A stretch of 64,000 bases of DNA from Chamaecyparis obtusa. Taxonomy: Eukaryota > Streptophyta > Pinopsida > Cupressales > Cupressaceae. Of the stretch, positions 1-12,745 are shown one piece after another. Each line of letters opens with the position of its first letter. The stretch's first letter is position 1. Below the pieces are notes generated by a model. It did no database searches and was not told where the DNA came from. It worked only from the letters and a program-made list of their open reading frames with translations. The translations under genes were made by a program, and so were the position numbers. The DNA lies in NCBI GenBank assembly GCA_027943335.1, contig BSBK01006031.1, forward strand, positions 1 through 64,000. Reading direction: 5' to 3'.

Positions 1-49
1 GAATGAGACAACTTCGTGAACACAAAAAATAGAAACCATACAAGAAGAT

Positions 50-3000
50 TTGTCTTTGGATGAGGAACATGAAACATCAATACAAAGTAAAAGAGAATTG
101 GAATTGGAAACAAAAAGACAACGAATGAGAAACTTGTGTGCAACGAGACAATTGAATTATGAAAATGCGGGGACATCATCTATGAGTTCCCAAGTTGAAG
201 AGACATCGTCATCCAATGTTGGAGGCACACTAATGTATCATGTTGAAGGCACAGCATTGTCTACTTCCAAAGGTGGAGGGACACCAATGTATCACGTTGA
301 AGGCACACCATTGTCTACTTCCGAAGGTGGAGTCACACCAATGTGCCATGTTGAAGGGACACCCTTATATCATGTTGAAGGCACACCATTATCTACATCC
401 GAAGGTGTAGCCACCACATCGTCTCATGTTGATGACACTCAAGATGGTACGCAATTCACACATAATGTTTCTGATGCTCCTAGAATTATTTATAGAAAGC
501 CAAAATATTTGATTGATATTGATACTAACATTTTACAAGCAATGCTTGACAAGATTCCCAAGTGTACTTGTCAAATAAATGCTAATCATATTTGGAGATT
601 ATTTTTTGAGAATTTAAACATGATAGGAAGATGTCAACTATTTGTTGAAATGATGAGAAATCTTAAATTTAGGCCAATCATGAAGATTCTTGGGCTAAGA
701 ACGATGGATGAGTCTAGCGAAAAATCTATTGTAAAGAATCTAATGACTGCATATGAGAGTGTGGGTTCTACATCACACACAAAAGATAGTAATGTCACAT
801 GACGTGTACTTACATCAATAATAGTAAGAAATCAAATGAAGAAATCTCGACTCATTAGAAAGACAAGCAAAACATTGAAAATAAGTAGAAAGTCTCTAAC
901 GAGAGCCTTGGGAAGGCATCAAAGAGTGGAAGATCCAGATAGCAATGAGTTATGGGCATTTTCTGGTAGACTACCACGGAAAGATAAAGCAATTGTTGAA
1001 GCTTTGAAATCCTTGATTGAAGAATTTTGGAAGAATAATACATGGGTATCTCCTAATCAAAGAGATGTTGTAAGAAGGAGGATTGGTAGTCGAATTCGTG
1101 TTCCACATCCAAAATATTTTTTGGATTCAACTCAGACACAATTCTTTTCAAAATTTATGCATATGTATCCTCAAATTACAATTAGTCAAAGATATTTTGA
1201 AATGTGTAAACCTTTTTATGTCAAGATAAATCACACACGCACAACTTGTTGTTGTAGGGTACATATTGAATTTTCTAACCATTTGGAAGTTTATAGGAAT
1301 ATATGTATAGATTTTCCCTCTAACAATGTTTTGCAGGATTGTAACATAAATGTCCCACCTAAATCTTCAAGGGAATTCATATCTACCATTTTATGTGAAA
1401 GAGTGGATGGTCAACAATTTTACAAGCTCTCATGCTTGAATGGTACATGCATAGATTGCGGAGGTTTGCAACATTTTCCAATTTGTCAGCATATGGAGAG
1501 TACGCATCCAATTAGTAATGAAATAGTGGAATTTGGAAAATATAAGACCGTGACATACAATCTAAAAGATGGAAAAGAGGCTAAAAGATGTGATTTAGTA
1601 ATTGAAAAAAATTCAGTGTATCAGTTCATGGACATTTTTTGTAAAAAAATTATTTATGAGTATGCACGACATACACATAGAGTGCGATGGTTGGATATGC
1701 AATTCAAGTTGTGCAAGGACACATTCCCACTTGATACCATTGTTTCAATTGTGGACTTTGCAGAGAACTACACACTACAACCACAGAATGAGGTGCAAGC
1801 AAAGTATTACAGCTCTCAACAGGTTGCTATATTTGTTAATATAGCATTCATGCATGCACCAGATAGTACAAAGGAGAACATGAAGATATTGAGGGAGTAT
1901 CATTTTTATATTAGCAATGATTGCTCACATTATACAGAGTTTGTTCATGGTTGCTTTAAACTATTTTATGGTCATTTGGCCAACAGGGGCATAAAATATC
2001 ATTGGCATATCATATGGTCAGATAATTGTGCATCACAATTCAAGAATTCTCGAATGTTTTATTGGTTGTGCAGGATGCATAAGATTAATGGAATTCAATA
2101 TATGTGGAATTTCACAAAGGTCAGTCATGGAAAGGGCGCACATGATGGTGCAGGTGCATGTATTAAAAGAGCCTTAGCATGTGAAGAATTAAAGTACAAA
2201 GAGAAAGCAACATTGTCTGATGCGAGATGTATTGTCTAGTGGTGTAACGCTACAATGGGTCTAGGTAATGAAGGTGATTCTACAGTTCATAGATTTTTTG
2301 GTTGATGGATGAAACTAACATTGCACCATATGAGGATTGTTGTACATTGACAGGATCGAGTGAGCTACACTCTTTTAGAAGTTGTAATGTAGGTTCATGG
2401 AGTATCCACACACAACATATGGCATGCTTTTGTTCATCATGTGTAGATGAAGATTGGGATGGGTGTGAGTCAAAGGAATGGGTTGATGAATGGTATATAC
2501 GTATTTTGAGTCCACTTGCCTCCTATCATCCCCATCAATCACTACAACCAACAGAAATGGAATCATCCATTGACTTTGATCGCTTATCTGATCTAGTACA
2601 ACCAGGTAAAATTTAGGACATACAAATAATTTTGAATTTAGTACTTTATTGTAAATATTCAGTAAACTAATGTCCTCATGTTATGTTTATATCATTAAAG
2701 ACCATGTTTTTGATGTTATTGCACCTGAAGACAATGAAGAAGGGACAGATTATTATTTGTGTCATTGTGTTGAGGCAAAAAAGAAATTGGATCACTCGTT
2801 TATCATTGGTGAAGGATTAGAATACCCTATCGGAGCGGTGGTTGTAACTGGCACATGGCTTAGATGGTATTCTATGAAGAACACTAGGTTGTGGTTGTTC
2901 GAGGATTGGGAGACACATAGAAAGATTATTCATTATTCAAACCTCATAGTTGCATCAAATGTCCACTTGATCAAATATGGGGGAAGACCACATAATAAAA

Positions 3001-3086
3001 CTCTTTGGAAGGTTCGTGAGTCAGACCATGAGGCAATACTTGAGACAATCAAGGGTAGGGCATATCCAATTGGTTCATTGGACTAA
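50..3086 (+). pseudogene. Broken DDE/D-type transposase-like gene of E1
   Basis: The gene reads in one frame from 50 to 2,239, apart from a TGA at 800-802. A TAG at 2,237 and a one-base slip in the T-run near 2,291-2,303 move the rest to another frame (2,302-2,616, then 2,670-3,086). Numbering from base 836, the conserved part has an HTH-like stretch (about 15-90), a Cys-rich segment (CCC at 138-140; further Cys at 200-217) and a catalytic-like core. The core Asp residues are D307 in IVDFAENY, D396 in WSDNCASQF and D437 in HGKGAHDG. The C-terminal piece carries Cys/His pairs and ends in PIGSLD. The CAG-GTAAAA at 2,603 could be an intron donor rather than a break. E2 carries a homologous, more damaged copy. 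The Asp motifs are seen; the transposase role is inferred from family knowledge. Confidence 0.72.
221..425 (+). repeat. In-frame repeats in the transposase N-terminus
   Basis: Imperfect in-frame repeats of a peptide like GGGTPMYHVEGTPLSTSE run through residues of about 57-125 of the E1 protein. At the matching N-terminal position E2 has a different low-complexity repeat (ENVDLGN type). The position is shared and the sequence is not, which suggests a disordered, freely expanding linker. Confidence 0.7.
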
Positions 3087-3771
3087 ATGGAGATACAAAT
3101 TTTTTTGTAACATGTCAAATTTGTATAGCATTGTAAATTGGGCAGATTGAAAATTTCTCATGCATTACCCTGTATGTATAACAGGAAGTTTGTAAGATTT
3201 AATGACAACCTTTGTCAACTATGTTTTGGGGCAACAACGAAAGGTTTTCTCTACTCAGCTCTTTCCTTTGGTGCTCCTATTGAGCTGAGTTATAAAAATA
3301 TTAATAAAAAAAATTTATGTTGTTATGCCAATGACTTACAGGCACATAATATTTGGAAGGCCATGGAAGAGCCTTAAGGAGCCTCTTCAAATTGTGATCA
3401 AAGTATTTGAATACCCTTTTTCAAGTTGCATAACATATGTCAAAACAAAGACTATGTATTTTTTTAGAACATCACACCTTAAATTTGCTGATTCATGTTT
3501 CTCAACTAGGCCTAATAGGCTCAATTAACAAGGCATCCCTATTAAGGAATCACTCCCAGACCTTGCCACTTTCAACAGTGTCTTAAAATAACTCTAATTA
3601 GAGGATTATATCATCAATTTGGATATTTGACACTTGTAGATGTAAAAGCCCCAAATTTGTCCCAATACCCCCTAAAAACTAGGGCTCGTCCAATGTCTCA
3701 TCTCCCAGCACCATAGAAACTAAACCAAAGTTGATTCACCATCATTTGACCATTCTATGATGGATTCATGC
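3087..3771. other. E1 spacer without a recognisable gene
   Basis: The stretch between the transposase end and the H2B-containing segment holds only short open frames (for example 3,138-3,377) with no motif I recognise. It is probably 3' flank of the transposase gene plus unrelated decayed sequence. Confidence 0.4.
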
Positions 3772-3868
3772 ATAAAATACCCCCCTCCAAAGGCTAGAAC
3801 GTCTACTGTTTTACCCTTGCACCAATTTCATGACCCTTATGCTTCCTTCAAACTCATCAAACTCCTTC
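3772..3868 (+). repeat. Left arm of a long-range inverted repeat around the E1 array
   Basis: About 95 bp, including CCTTGCACCAATTTCATGAC, recurs in inverse orientation at 12,273-12,369. The two arms enclose the H2B relic, the whole 357-bp array and the relic at 11,690-12,090. They could be the ends of an inner element or two opposite insertions of one repeat. No target duplication was identified. Confidence 0.7.
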
Positions 3869-3892
3869 AATCACTCTTCCATCAAAATCTTC

Positions 3893-3957
3893 CAACAAAA
3901 CCTAACCTAGAGTAGTAGAAAACTTATGAAAACCTAATCCAGAGCAGTAGATGACCT
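3893..3957 (-). repeat. Duplicate scrap of the H2B 3' end
   Basis: Both this stretch and 4,193-4,237 begin CAACAAAACCTAACC and continue AGTAGAAAACTTA with few differences. It looks like a partial duplication of the tail of the H2B relic. Confidence 0.6.
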
Positions 3958-4202
3958 TTCCACATGACTAATCCATAAACTATAGCTATATGTAATTCAT
4001 AAACTATAGCTATATATAATTCATATACTCTTCACATTCCACTAAGATCCCAGTACCTTCATTAACATTGACACAATCAGAGCACAGTCAAGTTCACCAT
4101 CAATCCTGCTTCAAGACCTCCGAATAAGCCAAAACCAGAATCTAAACAAGCCTGCCATAAACACCCACTTCCCAAAAAAAACCTAAATTTTTTCAACAAA
4201 AC

Positions 4203-4610
4203 CTAACCCAAAGAAGTAGAAAACTTAGTAATAGCCTTACTCCCTTTTGAAGCAGCATGCCTAACCAGCTCTCTAAGCAGAACAAACTTGACAACAGTCT
4301 CAATTTCTCAGGAGGAAAGTGTCATGATCTTGTTGTATTTCAATAGAGAAGCATCCTCATGAGTAATCTTATAAAAAATATCACTCATGAAGCTCTCCAT
4401 GATATCCATGGCAGCACCGGATATTCCCTTGGTGGGATGCACTTGTTTCAACACCTTGTATATAAACCTCTTGTAACTGTCTACATTTCTCTTCCTCTTC
4501 CTCTTCTTAGTCTCAGATTTCATGACTTTTAGTGTTGAATCCTTTGTGGGCTTGAACATCACTTTCTTTGCTTTTCTCTACTTTGGAGAAGCCTTTACTT
4601 CATTCTCTCA
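4203..4610 (-). pseudogene. Histone H2B pseudogene
   Basis: The minus strand encodes a clear H2B histone fold: a basic tail (KKRKRKRN), then [19 protein letters not shown], the [14 protein letters not shown] helix, and after the break EIETVV, LRELVRHA, SKGSKAITKF and STS to a TAG at 4,203. A TGA at 4,308 replaces the Arg usually found in the SREIQ motif of plant H2B, and a TAG interrupts the basic tail near 4,585. The reading frame is otherwise kept through the fold, so decay is by point mutation. The relic lies inside E1 between transposase and array and has no counterpart in E2, so it was gained by E1 or by an element inserted into E1. A second scrap of the 3' end lies at 3,893-3,957. Confidence 0.9.
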
Positions 4611-4954
4611 TTTTATACCATCGGCTTCAACTAATGCAAAGGTTATTTAAAGTCAATTTACTCTAAAATTAACCTTTAAAACATCACCCTAAAAGCTTTT
4701 GGAGCCATGTATTTTATGCTTGTATGAAAAACTGACTAGATTTTTTCGCAAGTTAAGTTTCTTAGAATTATGAAATGCACAAGTATGGAATTGGATTGTA
4801 TACAAGGCTTGATTTAAAGCACCGTTCTTTCTTTTGGTAATTTGAGTTTATCTACAAATGTGTTCGGTGTTGTCTGTAGAACAAATTTTCACATAAAATA
4901 AGCAACATTACCTTAAGAACCATCTAAACACTGTTATTATAAAATAAGGATAGT

Positions 4955-7900
4955 TGAAATGGCCAACATTGCGTATCTTTGAAACCGTTAGTTGTAGCAA
5001 CGAACCATATATTTTGACAGCTCTGAATGGCCCGGTAAATGCTAGTGGAAACCTCATTCACCTCACATAGTCATTCGACACCTGCCAACGACTCCGAGCC
5101 CAAGTGTCCCTAAAGGTCACTTAAGCATGAAATCAACGATCTTTGTGGGGTTATATCTCAGAGCTCGTGCTAGGTACCATCGATCCGTTAGTTGCTACAG
5201 GACCGTGTTGGTGGGGCCTAAAAATGCCTATCATGGTTTTTTGAGATTCAACTTCTTTTGAATTTGGCAACACACTCTCGGTCGATGTCAGAATAGATAG
5301 TGTTCCTCAGTTCAAACGACCAACGTTGCGTATCTTTGAAACCATCAGTTGTAGCAACGAACCATCTATTCTGATAGCTTCGAATGGCCTAGTAAAAGTT
5401 AGTGGCAACCTAATTCACCTCGCATAGTCATTCGACACCCGCCGATGACTCTGAGCCAAAGTGTCCCTGAAGGTCGCTTAAGCATGAAATCAACAATCTT
5501 TGCAGGGTCATATCTCAGAGCTCGTGCAAGGTACCATTGATCCATTAGTTGCTAGGGGACCGTGTTTGCGAGGCCTAAAAAGGCCTATCACAGTTTTTTG
5601 AGATTCAACTTCCTTTGAATTTGGTAACACATTCTCGGTCGATGTCAGAACGGACAATGTTCCTCAATTCAAACAGTCAACGTTGCGTATCTTTGAAACC
5701 GTCGGTTGTAGCAACAAATCGTCTATTCCAACAGCTTTGAATAGCCTGGTAAACACTAGTGGCAACCTCATTCATCTCACACAGTCATTCGACACTCGCC
5801 AACGACTCCAAGCCCAAGTGTCCCTGAAGGTCGCTTAAGCATAAAATCAACAATCTTTGTGGGGTCATATCTCAGAACTCGTGCAAGGTACCATCAATCT
5901 GTTAGTTGCTACGAGACCGTGTTGGCGGGGCCTAAAAAATCCTGTCATAGTTTTTTGAGATTCAACTTCCTTTGAATTTGGCAACACATTCTCAGTCGAT
6001 GTCAGAACGGACAGTGTTCCTCAGTTCAAACGACCAACATTATGTATCTTTCAAACCGTGGGTCGTAGCAACGAACTGTCTATTCTGATAGCTCTGAATG
6101 GCCGGGTAAATGCTAGTGGCGACTTCATTCACCTCGCACAGTCGTTCGACACCCGCCGACGACTCCGAGCCCAAGTGTTCCTGAAGGTCGCTTAAGCATA
6201 AAATTGGTGATCTTTGTGGGGTCATATCTTAGAGCTCGTGCAAGGTACCATCGATATGTTAGTTGCTACGAGACCGTGTTGGCGGAGCCTAAAAAATCCT
6301 ATCATGGTTTTTTGAGATTCAACTTTCTTTGAATTTGGCAACACATTTTCGGTTGATGTTAGAATGAACAGTGTTCCTCAATTCAAATGACCAACATTGC
6401 GTATCTTTTAAACCGTGGGTCGTAGCAATGAACCATCTATTCTGATAGCTCTGAATGACCAGGTAAACGCTAGTGGAAACCTCATTCACCTCCAACAGTC
6501 GTCCAAACCCCGCCGACGACTCTGAGCCCAAGTGTCCTTGAAGGTCACTTATACATGAAATTAGTGATCTCTGTAGGGTCATATCTTGGAGCTCGTGCGA
6601 GCTACCATCAATTTGTTAGGTGCTACGCGACCGTATTATCGAGGCCATATTATCGAGGCCTAAAAAAGCCTATCATAGTTTTTGAAGATTCAACTTCGTT
6701 TGTGTTTGGCAACACATTCTCAATTGATGTTAGAATGGATAGTGTTCCTCAGTTTAAATGACCAATGTTGCGTATCTTTGAAACCATCAGGCATAGCAAT
6801 GAACCATCTATTCTAACAGCTCTAAATAACTGGGTAAATGCTAGTGGCAACCTTGTTCACCTCCCACAGTCGTCCGAGCCCTGTCGATGACTTCGAGCCC
6901 AAGTGTTCGTTAAGGTGGCTTATGCATGAAATCTATGATCTTTGTGGGGTCATATCTTGGAGCTCGTGTGAGCTACCATCGATGCGTCAGGTGCTACAGG
7001 ACCATGTTGTCGAGGCCTAAAAAGTCCTATCACATTTTTTCGAGAGTCAACTTCGTTTGAATTTGGCAACACATTCTCAGTCAATGTCAGAATGAATAAT
7101 GTTCCTCAGTTCAAATGGCCAACGTTGCGTATCTTTGAAATTGTGGGTCATAGCAATGAACCGTCTATTTCGATAGCTCTGAATGGCTGGGTAAATACTA
7201 GTGGCAACCTTGTTCACCTCCCACAGTCGTCCGAGCCTCGTCGACGACTCTGAGCCCAAGTGTCCGTCAAGGTCACTTATGCATGAAATTAGTAATCTTT
7301 GCGGGGTCATATCTCAGAGCTCGTGCAAGGTACCATCGATCTGTCAGTTGATACAAGACCATGATGTTGGGACCTAAAAAAGCCTATCATAATTTTTGGA
7401 GATTTAACTTTGTTTGAATTTGGCAACACATTCTCAGTCGATGTTAGAACGGATAGTGTTCCTCAGTTCAAACGGCCAACGTTGCGTATCTTTGAAACCG
7501 TCAGTCGTAGCAATGAACCATTTGTTTCGACAACTCCGAATGGCTGGGTAAATGCTAGTGGCAACCTCGTTTGCCTCCAATATTCATCTGAGCCCCGCCG
7601 ACGACTCCGAGCCCAAGTGTCCATCAAGGTCACTTATGTATGAAATCTATGATCTTTGCGGGGTCATATCTCAGAGCTCGTGCAAGGTAAAATCGATCTG
7701 TTAGGTGCTACGGGACCGTGTTGCTGGGGCCTAAAAAATCTTGTCACAATTTTTGGAGGTTCAACTTCGTTTGTATTTGGAAACACATTCTCGGTCGATG
7801 TAAGAATGGATAGTGTTCCTTAGTTCAAATGACCAATGTTGCGTATCTTTGAAACCATCAGTCATAGCAATGAACCATCTATTCTGACAGCTCCGAATGG

Positions 7901-10900
7901 CTAGATAAACACTAGTGGCAACCTCGTTCCCCTCGCACAGTCGTCCGATACCCATCGACGACTCTGAGCCTAAGTGTCCTTCAAGGTCGCTTATGCATGA
8001 AATCAGTGATCTTTGTGGGGTCATATCTCAGAGCTCGTGCGAGGTACCATCGATCCATCAGTTGCTATGGGACCAAATTGTCGGGACCTACAAAATCCTA
8101 TCTCAATTTTTGGAGATTCAAGTTTATTTGCATTTGGAAACACATTCTAGGTTGATGTTAGAACGGACAATGTTCCTCAATGCAAACAACAAATGTTGCG
8201 TATCATTCAAATCGTTAGTCGTATCAACGAACCATCTATTCCAATAGCTCCGAATGGCCAGGTAAATGCTAGTGGCAACCTTGTTCACCTCACACAGTCG
8301 TTCGATACCCGTCGACGACTCTGGGCCCAAGTGTCCCTCAAGGTCTAAATGCATAAAATCAGTGACCTTTACGGGCTCATATCTTAGAGCTCATGCAAGG
8401 TACTATCGATCCATCAAGTGCTACGGGACCGTGTTGTCGGGGCCTAAAAGATCTTGTCACGATTTTTAGAGATTCAAATTCATTTGCATTTGGCAGCACA
8501 TTCTTGGTTGATGTCAGAATGGACAGTGTTCCTCAGTTCAAATGACCAATGTTGCGTATCTTTGAAACCATTGGGCGTAGCAATGAATCATCTATTTTGA
8601 CAAATCCGAATGGCTAGGTAAATGCTAGTGGCAACCTCATTCGCCTCCAAAAGTCATTCAATACCCGTTGACAACTTCGAGCCCAAGTGTCCCTAAAGGT
8701 CCCAAATGCATGAAATCAATGATCTTTGCGGGGTCATATCTCAGAGCTCATGTGAGGTACCATCGATCCATCAATTGCTATAGGACCGTGTTGTCGGGGC
8801 CTAAAAAAGCCTGTCACAGTTTTTGGAGATTCAACTTTATTTGTATTTGACAACACATTCTCAGTCGATGTCAGAACGGACAGTGTTCGTTAGTTCAATT
8901 GACCAACATTACGTATCTTTGAAATTATCAGTCGTAGCAATGAATCATCTGTTCTAACAGCTCTGAATGGCGAGGTAAATGCTAGTGGCAACCTCGTTCA
9001 CCTCCAACAGTCGTTTGAACCCCGTCGGTGACTCTGAGCCCAAGTGTCCCTCAAGGTTGCTTATGCATGAAATCAGTGATCTTTGCGGGGTCATATCTTA
9101 GAGCTCGTGCAAGGTACCATTGATCCATTAATTGCTACGGGACCATGATGCCGGGACCTAAAAAAGCCTATCACAATTTTTGGAGATTCAACTTCGTTTG
9201 AATTTGGCAACATATTCTCGATCGATGTCAGAACGGATAGTGTTCCTCAGTTCAAATGACCAATGTTGCGTATCTTTGAAACTATCGGTCGTAGCAATGA
9301 ACCGTCTGTTCTGACAGCTCTGAATGGCCAGGTAAACACTAGTGGTAACCTCGTTCACCTCATACAGTTGTTCGACACCTACCGATGACTCTGAGCCCAA
9401 GTGTCCGTCAAGGTTGCTTATGTATGAAATCAATGATCTTTGCGGGGTCATATCTTAGAGCTCGTGCAAGGTACAATCGATCCGTCAGTTGCTACAGGAC
9501 TGTGATGTGAGGGCCTAAAAAAGCCTATCACAATTTTTGGAGATTCAACTTTGTTTGAATTTGGAAACACATTTTTGGTTGATGTCAGAATAGACAGTGT
9601 TCCTTAGTGCAAACAACCAACATTGTGTATCATTGAAACTGTTTGTCGTATCAATGAACCATCTATTCTGATAGCTCCGAATGGCTAGATAAACACTAGT
9701 GGCAAGCTCATTCACCTCACACAGTCGTTTGATACCCATCGATAACTTCAGGCCCAAGTGTCCCTCAAGGTGCAAATGCATAAAATCAATGATCTTTGCG
9801 GGGTCATATCTTAGAGCTCATGCAAGGTACTATCGATCTATCAAGTGCTATGGGACCGCGTTGCTAGGGCCTAAAAAATCCTATCACAATTTTCAGAGAT
9901 TCAACTTCATTTTCATTTGGCAACACATTCTCGGTCGATGTCAGAATGGACAGTGTTCCTCAGTTCAAATGACCAACATTGCGTATCTTTGAAACCGTTA
10001 GTTGTAGCAATGAACCATCTGTTCTGACAGCTCTGAATGGTTGGGTCAACACTAGTGGTAACCTTGTTCACCTCCAAAAGTCATTTGATACCCGTCGACA
10101 ACTCTGGGCCCAAGTGTCACTCAAGGTCCCAAATGCATGAAATCAGCGATCTTTGCAGGGTCATATCTCAGAGCTCATGTGAGGTACCATTGATCCATCA
10201 AGTGCTACAGGACCGTGTTACTGGGGCCTAAAAAAACCTATCACAGTTTTTGGAGATTCAACTTTGTTTGCATTTGACAACACATTCTCGGTCAATGTCA
10301 GAATGAATAGTGTTCGTCAATTCAAATGACCAATGTTGCGTATCTTTGAAACAGTCGGTCGTAGCAATGAACTGTCTATTCTGACAGCTCCAAATGGTCG
10401 GGTAAATGCTAGTGGCAACCTTGTTTTCCTCCAACAGTCATCCGAACCCCGCCGGTGACTCCGAGCCCAAGTGTCCCTCAAGGTCGCTTATGCATGAAAT
10501 CAACGATCTTTGCAGGGTCATATCTCAAAGCTCGTGCGAGGTAGAATCGATCCATTAGTTGCTACGAGACCATGTTGCTAGAGCCTACAAAATCTCATCT
10601 CAATTTTTAGAGATTCAAGTTCGTTTACATTTGGAAACACATTCTCGATCAATGTCAGAATGGACAGTATTCCTCAGTTCAAAAGGCCAATGTTGCATAT
10701 CTTTGAAATCATTGGTCGTAGCAACAAACCATCTATTTTGATAGCTCTGAATGGCTAGATAGACACTAGTGGCATCCTCATTTGCCTCGCACAGTCATTC
10801 AAATCCCGCTGACAACTCTGAGCCCAAGTGTCCCTCAAGGTCGCTTATGCATGAAATCAGTGATCTTTGCAGTCATATCTCGGAGCTCGTGTGAGGTAGA

Positions 10901-11640
10901 ATCGATCTGTCAGTTGCTACGGGACCGTGTTATCAAGACCTACAAAAGCCTGTCTTAGTTTTTGGAGATTCAAGTTTGTTTACATTTGGAAACACACTCT
11001 TGGTCGATGTTCGAATAGACAGTGTTCCTCAGTGCAAACGGCCAACGTTACGTATCTTTCAAACTGTTAGTCGTAGCAATGAACTGTCTATTCTGACAAC
11101 TCCGAGTGGCCGGATAAACACTAGTGGCAACCTCATTCACCTCGCACAGTAGTTCAAACTCTGTCGATGACTCCAGGACGAAGTGTCCCTCAAGGTTCGA
11201 AATGTATGAAATTAGCAATCTTTGCAGGGTCATATCTTGAAGCTCGTGCATGGTAGAATCAACTTGTTAGTTGCTATGGGACCGTGTTGTTAGGGCCTAC
11301 AAAATCCCATCTCGATTTTCAGTGATTCAAGTTTTTTAATATTTGGAAACACATTCTCAGTCGATGTCAGAACGAACAGTGTTCCTAAGTTCAAACGACC
11401 AACGTTGTGTATTTTTCAAACTGTTAGTTGTAGTATCAAACCATCAGTTCTAAAAATTTTGAATGGTCGGGTAAACACTAGGGACAACCTCATTCACCTC
11501 GCATAGTAGTTCAAACCCCATCGACGACTCCGGGCTGAAGTTCCCTTCAAGGTCACTTAAGGATGAAATCAATGATCTTTGCAGAGTCATATCTCAGAGC
11601 TCATGCGAGGTAGCATGGATTCATCAGGTGGTACAAGATA
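4955..11640 (+). repeat. Satellite-like array of 357-bp units (E1)
   Basis: The landmark GCGTATCTTT (with variants) falls at 4971, 5328, 5685, 6042, 6399, 6770, 7127, 7484, 7841, 8198, 8554, 8911, 9268, 9625, 9981, 10338, 10695, 11050 and 11407. Fourteen of the 18 spacings are exactly 357; the others are 371 (an internal 14-bp duplication near 6,640), 356 twice and 355. Units differ mainly at CG versus TG/CA positions, as expected from decay of methylated CpG. Open frames of about 80 residues recur in each unit on both strands, but stops recur too, so I treat the array as non-coding. Homologous units of the same period lie at 49,740-51,450 in E2. Confidence 0.95.
8198..11049 (+). repeat. Higher-order repeat: four-unit block present twice
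   Basis: Units starting at 8198 and 9625 share private changes (TATCATT for TATCTTT, GTATCAA for GTAGCAA) and both are 356 bp. Units at 8554 and 9981 share CCTCCAAAAGTCATT. Units at 8911 and 10338 share CCTCCAACAGTC followed by a GGTGACT variant. The offset is 1,427 bp in each case, so a block of four units was duplicated. The fourth pair (9268/10695) matches less clearly. Confidence 0.65.
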
Positions 11641-11689
11641 CGACCCCACAAAGATTTTTATAGGATACTTACATGAGGATATTATATAT

Positions 11690-12090
11690 TATAGAAATCC
11701 CACATAGAAGCGGTTGGCAAGCCACTCAAAAAGTAGTAACTGATAGCAAGTCGGATAATGCAGATGCAGCAGGAGTTGGTCACCTAAACAAGAACCTTTA
11801 GATGAAGCAGAAACTTCTCTATGAAAGAGATCAGTACCTTCAGAACCTCTCCACTTGTCAGTTGAATTAAAACCTTGGACCATAGATGGCTGCCCTTTGT
11901 TGTAAAATGAGGAGTGAGACTACCTTGCCAAAGGTTGCAATGAACTTAAATTTGAAGGATAATGCCCAAGTCCTGTAAATCCAAGGCCATTGATGAATAC
12001 TCATTTCTAATAGAAATATTTGTGGTGCTAGAATGAAGTGCATGGCCAAATTCTTTTCCTGCTAATGAACCAATTCGAGGCTTCATTTCA
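11690..12090 (-). pseudogene. Unidentified gene-like relic
   Basis: Minus-strand translations contain stretches of gene-like composition (for example SSTTNISIRNEYSSMALDLQ and KWRGSEGTDLFHREVSASSK) spread over more than one frame with several stops. I do not recognise the family. It follows the array inside E1, within the long-range inverted repeat, and E2 has no counterpart. It could be another captured host-gene fragment, or chance open frames. Confidence 0.3.
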
Positions 12091-12272
12091 CATTGCTCTG
12101 TGGATAATTCCACAACACTTGTTACTTGTCATTCACTAACATCTCATCTTTATAACAACTAAATTTGGATTCACTAGAAGCATTAGTTCTAAAAAAAAAA
12201 GTAGTAAAACATACCATATATAATGACTGTGTCGACACTCAGCTATCATGAAATATTTCAAGGATAGGAGTT

Positions 12273-12369
12273 TGATGTGTTTGAAGGGTGCATAAGGGTC
12301 ATGAAATTGGTGCAAGGGTACAATAATAGACGTTCTATCCATTAGACGGGGGTATTTTATGGTCGTGTT
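12273..12369 (-). repeat. Right arm of the long-range inverted repeat
   Basis: This is the inverted match to 3,772-3,868, sharing among others GTCATGAAATTGGTGCAAGG on the plus strand. From here to 12,740 I see no gene, only AT-rich sequence that is probably 3' flank of the accessory gene. Confidence 0.7.
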
Positions 12370-12745
12370 TGGGCTTACAAAGTTGGGATTTGAATGTAAC
12401 AATATTGCATTGCATGTTAGTTCACCTTATTGTTGATTTGGTAGATTTAGACTTACAAGCATAACTATAAGGCATGACAAATTTACGAAGCAAATACATC
12501 CACATAAACATAAATTAGTATACATCAATACACCAAACACATGAATTGCATACCTAAAACATAAAAAATAATATATTAAGAGGGCATCAAGTCAAATATA
12601 TATGTCCAATAATGTCATACATTGAATATATTCAATACAGTAAAATTGGCTTCCTCAAAGCCAAATGGATCTACAACATATCACTGATACAATATACAAA
12701 AAATATGTCCACTAATGCCATATAGGCATACAATCCATATCCCTA

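Noticed and set aside
5000..11300. Many 60-110 residue open frames on both strands across the E1 array
   Set aside because: They recur once per 357-bp unit with recurrent stops and on both strands, so they follow from the repeat. No promoter or start context supports them.
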